From the NCBI RefSeq assembly GCF_009905735.1, contig NZ_JAAALE010000002.1:62001-126000 (forward strand): a stretch of 64,000 nucleotides of DNA, read 5' to 3'. Every line of letters starts with the position of its first letter. Within the stretch, counting starts at the first letter, position 1. Shown here piece after piece: positions 46,334 to 53,949 of this stretch. The notes beneath the pieces are model-generated. The model was not told the origin of the DNA and did no database searches. It saw only the letters and a list, made by a program, of their open reading frames with translations. Made by a program: the position numbers and the translations under genes. Source of the DNA: Porphyrobacter sp. SLTP (GTDB taxonomy: Bacteria > Pseudomonadota > Alphaproteobacteria > Sphingomonadales > Sphingomonadaceae).

Positions 46334-47896
46334 ATGGCGAGAAACGCCTATCACGACTTTTCGACCTTCGATGCGATCTTGCACTTCTGGGCCAAGGAGC
46401 GTCCTGACGGACCTGCCTTCGATCAAGACGGACGGGTCACGAGCTATGCCGAGGCCGATCTCCTCACCCGCCAGCTGATCGCATTGCTGCACGCCCGCGG
46501 GATCGGCGCGGGGGACAGGATCGCGTGGCTCGGCAAGAATCGCGATACCTATTTCCTGCTCTATATCGCCGCGGCTCGGATGGGCGCGGTGATGGTGCCG
46601 ATTGGCTGGCGGCTCGCCCCGCGCGAGATTGCCTATATCCTCGGCGATACCGAGGCCAAGCTGCTGTTCGCCGACGCGGACTTCATCGAGACGGCGCACA
46701 CAGTCGCAGGCGAAGTTCCCGCCAATCCCGAAGTGATCGAGGCGGAAGCCGCGCGCACGGCAGCGGCGGGCTTCGAACCGGCGGACTATACGCCGCCGGG
46801 GCCGCATGATCCGGTGTTGCAGCTCTATACTTCGGGGACGACCGGCAATCCCAAGGGCGCGATGCTAACCAACACCAATCTGCTCGGCCTGAGGAATGCG
46901 GGCAATGAAGCGGGGCTGGACTGGCAGTTCTATGAGCCCGGTGATTGCATGCTGATCGCCATGCCCTGCGCGCATATTGGCGGCACGGGTCTGGTGAATA
47001 TCGCGATTGCCAATGGCGTGCGCTCGCTGGTGCAGGCGGAGTTCTCGCCCGTCGGCGTGCTCGAAGCGATCGAGGCCGGGGCGACGCATATGTTCATCGT
47101 GCCCGCCGCGCTCCAGATGGTGGTGCAGCACCCCCGCGCGGCGACCACGGATTTCAGCAACCTCAAATACCTGATGTATGGCGCGGCGCCCATGCCCTTG
47201 GAACTGCTCAAGGAAGCGGTGCGGACCATGCCAACCACCCGGTTCCTGCAAGCCTATGGCATGACCGAAACGTCCGGCACGATCTCGATCCTCCCGCCCG
47301 AGGATCACGCGCTTGAAGGCAATCAGCGGATGCGTTCGGCTGGCAAGGCTTGCCCCGGCGTCAGCATCGAAGTGCGCGGGCCGGACAATGTCGAGGTGCC
47401 ACGCGGCGCAATCGGCGAGGTTTGCATTCTCTCACCCAGCAATACGCCCGGATACTGGAAGCTGCCTGAAGCGACCACCAAGACGATTGACCCCGATGGC
47501 TGGCTCCACACCGGGGACGCGGGCGTGATGGACGATGATGGCTATGTCTATATCCAGGACCGCATCAAGGACATGATCATCTCGGGCGGCGAGAACGTCT
47601 ATCCTGCCGAAGTGGAGAGCGCGATCTACGGCCACCCCGCCATCGCCGAGGTCGCGGTGATCGGCGTGCCGAGCGCCAAGTGGGGCGAGGAGGTCAAGGC
47701 CTGCGTCGTCGCCAAGCCAGGCATGGAAGTGGACGAGGCAGACGTCATCGCCTGGACGCGCGAACGTATTGCGGCGTTCAAGGCGCCCAAGAGCGTCGAT
47801 GTGATCCCGCTGATGCCGCGCAATGCCAGCGGCAAGATCCTGCGCCGCGAACTGCGCGCGCCGTACTGGGAAGGCCAAGAGCGACAGGTAAGCTAG
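46334..47896 (+). CDS. Acyl-CoA synthetase (AMP-forming)
   Basis: 520 residues. ANL-superfamily ligase: the P-loop-like LQLYTSGTTGNPKGAMLTN, QAYGMTETSGTISIL, GYWKLPEATTK, DGWLHTGDAG, RIKDMIISGGENVYPAEVE and the catalytic lysine in NASGKILRREL. It activates a fatty or aromatic acid to its CoA ester; the acyl chain is not identifiable. GGAGAGAG precedes the ATG. It is followed after 16 bases by the DUF938 methyltransferase, likely in the same operon. Confidence 0.92.
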   Translation: MARNAYHDFSTFDAILHFWAKERPDGPAFDQDGRVTSYAEADLLTRQLIALLHARGIGAGDRIAWLGKNRDTYFLLYIAAARMGAVMVPIGWRLAPREIAYILGDTEAKLLFADADFIETAHTVAGEVPANPEVIEAEAARTAAAGFEPADYTPPGPHDPVLQLYTSGTTGNPKGAMLTNTNLLGLRNAGNEAGLDWQFYEPGDCMLIAMPCAHIGGTGLVNIAIANGVRSLVQAEFSPVGVLEAIEAGATHMFIVPAALQMVVQHPRAATTDFSNLKYLMYGAAPMPLELLKEAVRTMPTTRFLQAYGMTETSGTISILPPEDHALEGNQRMRSAGKACPGVSIEVRGPDNVEVPRGAIGEVCILSPSNTPGYWKLPEATTKTIDPDGWLHTGDAGVMDDDGYVYIQDRIKDMIISGGENVYPAEVESAIYGHPAIAEVAVIGVPSAKWGEEVKACVVAKPGMEVDEADVIAWTRERIAAFKAPKSVDVIPLMPRNASGKILRRELRAPYWEGQERQVS

Positions 47897-47912
47897 CGGC
47901 AGGTCTCCTGAC

Positions 47913-48512
47913 ATGAAACAGCACGCCCCCGCCACAGAACGCAACCGCGCGCCGATTGCCGAAGTGCTGGCGCGCGAATTGCCCGCCAGCGGCACGGTGC
48001 TCGAAATCGCGGCCGGCACCGGAGAACACGCAGTGTTCTTCGCTGAGGCGTTCCCTGCACACACGTGGCAGCCGACCGACCCTTCGCCCGAGGCGCTCGC
48101 GTCGATCGCTGCCTATCGCGCGGACTATGCCGGTGACAATCTCGCCGCTCCGTTGTTGCTCGATGCGGCTGCGCCTGACGCGTGGCCGGTCGCCCAGGCT
48201 GCTGCAATCCTGTGCATCAACATGGTCCATATCAGCCCCTGGGAAGCGACCCTCGGGCTGTTCCGGGGCGCCGCCCACGTGTTGCGCACCAGCGGTGCGC
48301 CGCTGATCCTCTACGGCCCCTATATCGAACAGGGCGTGGAAACGGCGGCCTCCAACCTCGATTTCGATGCCAGCCTGAAAGCCCGCAACCCGCTTTGGGG
48401 TCTGCGCAAGGCAGAGACTTTGGATGCGCTCGCTGCCACGCATGGTATGCGGCGGACCGCGCGCCACGCGCTGCCCGCCAACAATATCATGCTGATTTAT
48501 CGCAAGATCTAG
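47913..48512 (+). CDS. DUF938 family SAM-dependent methyltransferase-like protein
   Basis: 199 residues. Class I methyltransferase fold: VLEIAAGTGEHAVFFAEAFP is the SAM-binding motif I, AAAILCINMVHISPWEAT is motif IV, LILYGPYIEQG motif VI. DUF938 includes MTs of unknown target (ApaG neighbours in some genomes). The stop TAG overlaps the stop of the small lipoprotein gene on the other strand (CTAG). Confidence 0.87.
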   Translation: MKQHAPATERNRAPIAEVLARELPASGTVLEIAAGTGEHAVFFAEAFPAHTWQPTDPSPEALASIAAYRADYAGDNLAAPLLLDAAAPDAWPVAQAAAILCINMVHISPWEATLGLFRGAAHVLRTSGAPLILYGPYIEQGVETAASNLDFDASLKARNPLWGLRKAETLDALAATHGMRRTARHALPANNIMLIYRKI

Positions 48513-48640
48513 TCAATCGCGCGCTTGCCGGCCTGACCGACCGACTTGATGTCATCGCCGATGCCGTCAACCGTGTTGCAGGCAGAGGCAGTCAGCGCGA
48601 GAGCGGCGAGGGCGGCGGCAGTCAGCACATTGCGAATCAT
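48509..48640 (-). CDS. Entericidin-like small lipoprotein, copy 1
   Basis: 43 residues. Lipoprotein signal with lipobox ASAC (Cys21), then NTVDGIGDDIKSVGQAGKRAI. AAAGGA lies about eight bases before ATG. Entericidin A/B-type proteins are tiny stress-related envelope lipoproteins; a role as a toxin/antidote pair is known only for the E. coli proteins. A paralogue follows on the same strand at 48738. Confidence 0.85.
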   Translation of the reverse strand: MIRNVLTAAALAALALTASACNTVDGIGDDIKSVGQAGKRAID

Positions 48641-48737
48641 CAGATCACATCCTTTATGCGAAGGCATGGAAGTTCAACGCTCGACCCTGCATAAATTTTC
48701 CTGACAATTCCATGAAGCATCCCGCCGCCGCGTCGGC

Positions 48738-48869
48738 TCAGATTTCTTCTTCGACTTCTTTCGATGCCGATTTGAGGTCGTCGCCCACTCCGTCAACCGT
48801 GTTGCATGCGGTGGACGCCAGCAGAGCTGGCACGGCGACGAGTGCGAGAAGCAGATTACGAGTGGTCAT
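48738..48869 (-). CDS. Entericidin-like small lipoprotein, copy 2
   Basis: 43 residues from MTTRNLLLALVAVPALLAST, lipobox STAC (Cys22), then NTVDGVGDDLKSASKEVEEEI. AAAGGAG lies ten bases before the ATG. The mature N-terminus CNTVDG(I/V)GDD(I/L)KS is shared with copy 1, but the tail is acidic where copy 1 is basic. This is a tandem duplicate 98 bases apart. A frame extending upstream to 48986 is not used. Confidence 0.85.
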   Translation of the reverse strand: MTTRNLLLALVAVPALLASTACNTVDGVGDDLKSASKEVEEEI

Positions 48870-48933
48870 GGCGGGGTGCTCCTTTGAATGGACCCTATCG
48901 CGCGTACCTGCGCGGGGCGCATAAAGGTCCATG

Positions 48934-49845
48934 CTATTCGCCAGAGTGCACCCGGGATCGGGCAAGCTGCCGTTCGCGCCACGCAATCAACAGCCCGGCG
49001 GCGATAATCAATGGCGCGCCGAGCCACAGGCTGGCAGGCGCGGCCCGGTCAAAAATGGTGTAGCCATAGAAGCTCGCCCAGAGCAGCGCGGTGTAATCCA
49101 TCAGCAGGATCACTGCGGCAGACCCGAACCTCAGCGAGGTGGTCAGCAGCATCTGTGCGCCAGCGCCAACCAGTCCCATGCCGAGGATCAGCGCCCAGGT
49201 CACGGGATCATGGCTCGCCATCACGAAGGGCAGGGCCATGGCCGCAATCGGCGTGGTCAGCGCGCTGAACCAGAAGACGATGCTCCACGGGTTCTCGGTG
49301 GTGTTGAGGTCCTGAAGCTGGAAACTGATCAGCGCCACCATGAAAGGCGCGACCAGTCCGACCGCGACACCGGCCAGGGTCACGCCTTCGTGCAGGCCGG
49401 AAAAGGGCTGCATCACAACGATCACCCCGGCAAAGCCCATCGCCACTGCACCCCAGCGGTAAGGGCCAATCCGCTCGCGAAACAGCACGATGGCGATCAG
49501 CACGGCGAACACCGGCGCGGTGAAGCCTAACGTCGTCGCCTCGGTCAGTGGCAGCAGCAAGACCGCGCCATAGGTGAAGATCATGCCGAACAAACCGCTC
49601 GCTGCGCGCCGGGCGTGGGCCGGGAGGCGTTTGGTCCTGAGCAAGGCCAGCTTGCCGGTCAGCGCCAAGCCTGCGCCGAGCAGCACGACGGTGAGCAATT
49701 GCCGCCAGAAGATCAGCTCGATCAGATGCGCACCGCGTGTCCCTGCCAGCTTGACCAGCATACCCATCGTCGCCAGCGCAAGCGCGGCCAGCAATCGGAC
49801 GCCGAGCGCAAGCAAGGGGCGGGGGCGGGCGATCGAGCCATCCAT
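48934..49845 (-). CDS. EamA/DMT family transporter
   Basis: 303 residues with about ten transmembrane helices in two EamA halves (about 8-135 and 150-290). The first half has LIFWRQLLTVVLLG and ATTLGFTAPVFAVLIA; the second has PFMVALISFQLQDLN and DYTALLWASFYGYTIF. A putative exporter of small metabolites; the substrate is not predictable. An upstream in-frame start at 49899 is possible but would overlap the divergent gene promoter. It is divergent from the 80-residue gene. Confidence 0.87.
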   Translation of the reverse strand: MDGSIARPRPLLALGVRLLAALALATMGMLVKLAGTRGAHLIELIFWRQLLTVVLLGAGLALTGKLALLRTKRLPAHARRAASGLFGMIFTYGAVLLLPLTEATTLGFTAPVFAVLIAIVLFRERIGPYRWGAVAMGFAGVIVVMQPFSGLHEGVTLAGVAVGLVAPFMVALISFQLQDLNTTENPWSIVFWFSALTTPIAAMALPFVMASHDPVTWALILGMGLVGAGAQMLLTTSLRFGSAAVILLMDYTALLWASFYGYTIFDRAAPASLWLGAPLIIAAGLLIAWRERQLARSRVHSGE

Positions 49846-49910
49846 CGCGGGACGGCTTGGCCGAGGCGAGAGGGTTGCGCAAGCAGTGCGCGCACCCACA
49901 TAGCGCCCCG

Positions 49911-50153
49911 ATGGACATTCTCGCCCAATTCGAACTGCTGAGCGATGCCGCGCAGCTTGCGTGGACCGGCGCGGGTTTGTGGGTGCTCGCTGGCATTGCC
50001 GCGGTCATGGAACGGCGGCGGGCGAAGCGGCGCGATGTCGCGCGGCTGGAGCAGGTTGGCTGGGTACCGTGGACCAGCCTGTTCATGCTGGCAGCGATTG
50101 CGGGCGGCGGTTGCCTTGCGATGAGCCTGCCGGTTGTTCTCGGGGGACTTTAG
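49911..50153 (+). CDS. Small two-helix membrane protein
   Basis: 80 residues from MDILAQFELLSDAAQ. Two transmembrane helices (about 16-34 and 58-78) with a basic loop ERRRAKRRDVARLEQ between them. No recognised family. It is divergent from the EamA gene and convergent with cpaF. Confidence 0.65.
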   Translation: MDILAQFELLSDAAQLAWTGAGLWVLAGIAAVMERRRAKRRDVARLEQVGWVPWTSLFMLAAIAGGGCLAMSLPVVLGGL

Positions 50154-50208
50154 GCCGTCGAATCAATGTCAGCAGCAAACGAACCCGCAAGGGTTCGCAA
50201 GGCCGACT

Positions 50209-50232
50209 GCACCGGGTCGGACGGCCCGGTGC
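50209..50232 (-). terminator. Hairpin after cpaF
   Basis: GCACCGGG (50209-50216) pairs with CCCGGTGC (50225-50232), seven bases past the cpaF stop on its strand. A second hairpin CGAACCC/GGGTTCG is at 50180-50197. No T-run, so it may be a rho-independent-like stem or only an RNA-stabilising structure. Confidence 0.5.
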
Positions 50233-50238
50233 GGTGTG

Positions 50239-51762
50239 TCAGAGACACGCCTCCAGATACGCCTGATCGAAGCCGAACTGGCGCGCCTTTTCCAGTGTGT
50301 AGGGGCGCAGGCCCGAGGCGCGGAATTCGCCGAGGATCTTTCCGTCCTCGCTCTCGTCCAGATACTCGAACTTGAACAGTTCCTGCGTCACGATCACGTC
50401 GCCTTCCATCCCGATCACCTCGGTGATGTTGGTGGTGCGGCGTGAACCGTCGCGCAGACGCTTTACCTGCACGATGAGATCGACCGATTCGGCGATCTGG
50501 CGGCTGATGGCTTCCTTGGGAATCTTGATGTCGCCCATCAGGATCATGTTTTCCATACGGCCAAGGCATTCGCGCGGGCTGTTGGCGTGGAGGGTACACA
50601 TCGAACCATCGTGACCGGTGTTCATCGCCGCGAGGAGATCGAAACACTCCGCGCCGCGAATTTCCCCGAGGATGATCCGGTCCGGACGCATACGCAGAGC
50701 GTTCTTCACGAGGTCTCCGATGGTGATCGCGCCCTGGCCTTCAAGGTTCGGCGGGCGGGTTTCGAGCGGAAGCCAGTGCGGCTGCTGCAAGCGAAGTTCC
50801 GCCGCGTCTTCGATGGTCAGCACGCGCTCGCCCGGGTCGATCATCTTCGAAAGGGCGTTGAGCATGGTCGTCTTACCCGAACCGGTACCGCCCGAGATAA
50901 CGATGTTCATCCGGCTCGCGCCCGCAATCTTGAGCGCGGTTGCCATCTTGTCCGACATCGAGCCGAAATCGCGCAGCATGTCGATGGTGATCGGCTTTTC
51001 GGAAAACTTACGAATCGAGATCGCGGTGCCGCGCAGGCTGAGCGGCGGCACGATCACGTTCACACGCGAACCGTCTTTCAAGCGGGCGTCGGCGAGCGGG
51101 GTGGTCTGGTCGACGCGGCGGCCGACCTGGTTCACGATCCGCTGCGCGATCTGAAACAGATGCTGTTCATCACGGAACCGGATCGGGGCGAGGGTCAGCT
51201 TGCCCTTCTTTTCGATGTAGGTCTGATCCGGGCCGTTGACCATGATATCGGTCACGTCGGGATCGTTCAGCAGCTCTTCGAGCGGGCCGAAGCCGAGCAA
51301 CTCGTCGATCAGCACCTTTTCCAGCGCGAACTGTTCGCGCCGGTTGAGCGTGACCTTCAGCTCGGCCAGCACTTCCATGATGATCGGGCGGAATTCCTCG
51401 GACAGCTCCTCCTTCGAGAGGGTCGCCGCCGCTTCGGGATCGACACGTTCGAGCAGGCGCGGCAGCACCTGTTCCTTGATCTTGTGGACGCTGGCTTCAA
51501 AGCCGCCGACCTCGGAGTCGCCCGTATTGACGGCCGCCATGCGCTCGTTGAGGCGCTCCATCGCCTCGGCCGTGGACGTGGGTTTGGCAAGCGAAGGCGC
51601 CGGTGCCGGACGCGGGGGAGGGGCTTCACCCGGGATGGGCGGGAACTGTTCGCCCCCGCGCGGACCTGCGCCCGCACCCTTCATAGGCCGCGCGACACCG
51701 AAGGCGGGCCGTGAGCCCGGCTTCATTCCGCCAGCATTGCCCTTTTTTCCGAATGCGCTCAT
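50239..51762 (-). CDS. cpaF: CpaF family pilus assembly ATPase
   Basis: 507 residues. Secretion ATPase for Flp/Tad pili. A proline-rich N-terminus (about 1-60), then the Type II/IV secretion ATPase core: LEKVLIDELLGFGPLEELL, DITDIMVNG-like VTDIMVNGPDQTYIE, Walker A ISGGTGSGKTTMLNALS (about 289-305), AAELRLQQPHWLPLETRPP, LRMRPDRIILGEIRG (Walker B) and HANSPRECLGRMENM. The rest of the cpa/tad cluster is not adjacent on either side, so it is either an orphan or the cluster is elsewhere. It is divergent from glmS. Confidence 0.93.
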   Translation of the reverse strand: MSAFGKKGNAGGMKPGSRPAFGVARPMKGAGAGPRGGEQFPPIPGEAPPPRPAPAPSLAKPTSTAEAMERLNERMAAVNTGDSEVGGFEASVHKIKEQVLPRLLERVDPEAAATLSKEELSEEFRPIIMEVLAELKVTLNRREQFALEKVLIDELLGFGPLEELLNDPDVTDIMVNGPDQTYIEKKGKLTLAPIRFRDEQHLFQIAQRIVNQVGRRVDQTTPLADARLKDGSRVNVIVPPLSLRGTAISIRKFSEKPITIDMLRDFGSMSDKMATALKIAGASRMNIVISGGTGSGKTTMLNALSKMIDPGERVLTIEDAAELRLQQPHWLPLETRPPNLEGQGAITIGDLVKNALRMRPDRIILGEIRGAECFDLLAAMNTGHDGSMCTLHANSPRECLGRMENMILMGDIKIPKEAISRQIAESVDLIVQVKRLRDGSRRTTNITEVIGMEGDVIVTQELFKFEYLDESEDGKILGEFRASGLRPYTLEKARQFGFDQAYLEACL

Positions 51763-51956
51763 TCTCAGCCCCCGAGGCTCTCTAAAACCCTGCGCACCTC
51801 GCCTGAAGGAAGCGAAGGCTGCGTCTCGAAAAATGGTGAATAAGCAGGAAAGGTTGTTTTTTTCCTAAGCTCGCCCGGACTGCGCAATCGGGGGGCTTGC
51901 TGTTCACTTTAGGGCAGCTAGAGCGGCGGAAACGACAGCGAGGGAACAGCCAGGCA

Positions 51957-53792
51957 ATGTGCGGCATTATCGGGATCGTGGGAAGTGCCAGCGTCGCTGA
52001 CCGGCTGGTCGACGGGCTGAAGCGGATGGAATACCGGGGCTATGACAGCTCGGGGATTTGCACGCTGCATGACGGCGCCCTTGTGCGGAGGCGCGCGGAG
52101 GGGCGGCTTGGCAATCTGGTGACAGTGCTCGCCAACGATCCGGCACCCGGGGACGTCGGCATAGCGCACACGCGGTGGGCCACCCACGGGGCGCCGACAG
52201 CGGCCAATGCCCACCCGCACGCGACCGCCGAAGTCGCGATCGTTCACAACGGCATCATCGAAAACTTCAAGGAATTGCGCGCCGAACTCGCCGCCAAGGG
52301 CCGCGTGTTCGAGAGCGAGACCGACAGCGAGGTGGTTGCGCACCTGATCTCTGCCGAGGTCGAAGCCGGGGCCGACCCGGTCGCCGCCGTGCGCACTGTC
52401 TTGCCGCGCCTGCGCGGTGCCTTTGCCCTGGCGATTGCGTTCCGTGCGCATCCTGAGCTGCTGATCGGCGCGCGATTGGGTTCGCCGCTGGTGCTGGGCT
52501 ATGGGCCGGAAGGCGAGGACGCAGAGATGTATCTCGGTTCCGACGCGCTGGCGCTCGCCCCGCTGACGCAGCGTATCACCTATCTCGAAGAAGGTGACTG
52601 GGTGGTGCTCCGGCGCGACGGCGCGCAGATCTATGACGTCCAGAACACCCCCGTCGCCCGCGAGATCCGCCCCTCGGGCGCTTCGGCGGCGGCGGTGGAG
52701 AAGGGCAATTACCGCCACTTCATGCAGAAGGAGATCTTCGAGCAGCCCACCGTGGTGGCCCAGACGCTCGCTTCCTATCTGCGGCGCTCGGACAATTCGG
52801 TGGCGCTGCCGCAGATCGACTTCGATCTGTCGAGCATCCGCCGCCTGACCATCGTGGCCTGCGGCACGTCCTACTATGCCGGGATGGTGGCGAAGTACTG
52901 GTTCGAGCAGTTTGCCCGCGTCCCGGTCGACATCGATGTCGCGTCGGAATTCCGTTACCGTGACCCCGTGCTGGAAGACGGCGGGCTGGCGCTGTTCATC
53001 TCGCAGAGCGGAGAGACGGCGGACACGCTGGCCGCGCTGCGTCACTGCAAGGCCAACGGGCAGACCATCGGCGTGGTCGTCAACGTGCCGACCAGCACGA
53101 TGGCGCGCGAGGCTGATTTGCTGCTGCCGACCCACGCCGGGCCGGAAATTGGTGTCGCCTCGACCAAGGCCTTCACCTGCCAGCTGGCCGTATTGGCCGC
53201 GCTGGCGGCGCATATGGCGGTGAAGAAGGGCCGTCTCAGCCGCGATCAGGAATCCGAGATCGTGCGCCACCTGCTGGAAGCGCCCGCTGCGCTGAACGCG
53301 GCGCTCGATCATGATGATGATATTGCCGCTATGGCGCACCTGATCGCCCCGGCGCGCGATGTGCTCTATCTGGGCCGCGGGCAGGATTATCCGCTGGCGC
53401 TGGAAGGCGCGCTGAAGCTCAAGGAAATCAGTTACATCCATGCCGAAGGCTATGCCGCGGGCGAAATGAAGCACGGGCCGATCGCGCTGATCGACGATGC
53501 GGTGCCCGTGGTGGTGATCGCGCCTTCAGGCCCGCTGTTCGAAAAGACCGTCTCCAATATGGAAGAGGTGCGCGCGCGCGGCGGGCAGGTGGTGCTGATC
53601 TCTGACGCCAAAGGCATTGCCGAGGCGGGCGAGGGCTGTATCGCCACGATCGAGATGCCTGTCGTCCACCCGCTGATTGTGCCGATGGTCTATGCCGTTC
53701 CGGTGCAGCTGCTGGCCTACCATGTCGCTGTGGTCAAAGGCACGGATGTCGATCAGCCCCGCAACCTCGCCAAATCGGTGACGGTCGAATAG
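51957..53792 (+). CDS. glmS: Glucosamine-6-phosphate synthase
   Basis: 611 residues. L-glutamine:fructose-6-phosphate amidotransferase, first step of UDP-GlcNAc synthesis. The N-terminal Ntn-type glutaminase begins at the catalytic Cys (MCGIIGIVG). Two SIS isomerase domains follow with VACGTSYYAGMVA, ISQSGETADTLAAL, and YLGRGQDYPLALEGALKLKE; HAEGYAAGEMKHGPIALI and the C-terminal DQPRNLAKSVTVE are typical. No glmS ribozyme is expected in this phylum, and RapZ in the window could be its regulator. A start upstream at 51897 is rejected because Cys must follow Met. Confidence 0.96.
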   Translation: MCGIIGIVGSASVADRLVDGLKRMEYRGYDSSGICTLHDGALVRRRAEGRLGNLVTVLANDPAPGDVGIAHTRWATHGAPTAANAHPHATAEVAIVHNGIIENFKELRAELAAKGRVFESETDSEVVAHLISAEVEAGADPVAAVRTVLPRLRGAFALAIAFRAHPELLIGARLGSPLVLGYGPEGEDAEMYLGSDALALAPLTQRITYLEEGDWVVLRRDGAQIYDVQNTPVAREIRPSGASAAAVEKGNYRHFMQKEIFEQPTVVAQTLASYLRRSDNSVALPQIDFDLSSIRRLTIVACGTSYYAGMVAKYWFEQFARVPVDIDVASEFRYRDPVLEDGGLALFISQSGETADTLAALRHCKANGQTIGVVVNVPTSTMAREADLLLPTHAGPEIGVASTKAFTCQLAVLAALAAHMAVKKGRLSRDQESEIVRHLLEAPAALNAALDHDDDIAAMAHLIAPARDVLYLGRGQDYPLALEGALKLKEISYIHAEGYAAGEMKHGPIALIDDAVPVVVIAPSGPLFEKTVSNMEEVRARGGQVVLISDAKGIAEAGEGCIATIEMPVVHPLIVPMVYAVPVQLLAYHVAVVKGTDVDQPRNLAKSVTVE

Positions 53793-53949
53793 CCCCCTGC
53801 AAGGGCACAGGTGCGAGCGGCGGGTTAACTATTGTCAGGCGGCGGCTTCTCGCGCTCCTTTACCGCAATCTAACCATTGGCCGTTAAGCCTGCTGTCAGT
53901 GGCCAAGCAATCCGCCTCCTTATCGCCGCCTCCAGCGGTCGAATTGCCG

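Noticed and set aside
51763-51956. glmS ribozyme before glmS
   Set aside because: The gap is short, has no pseudoknotted core as far as I can see, and the ribozyme is essentially a Gram-positive feature.
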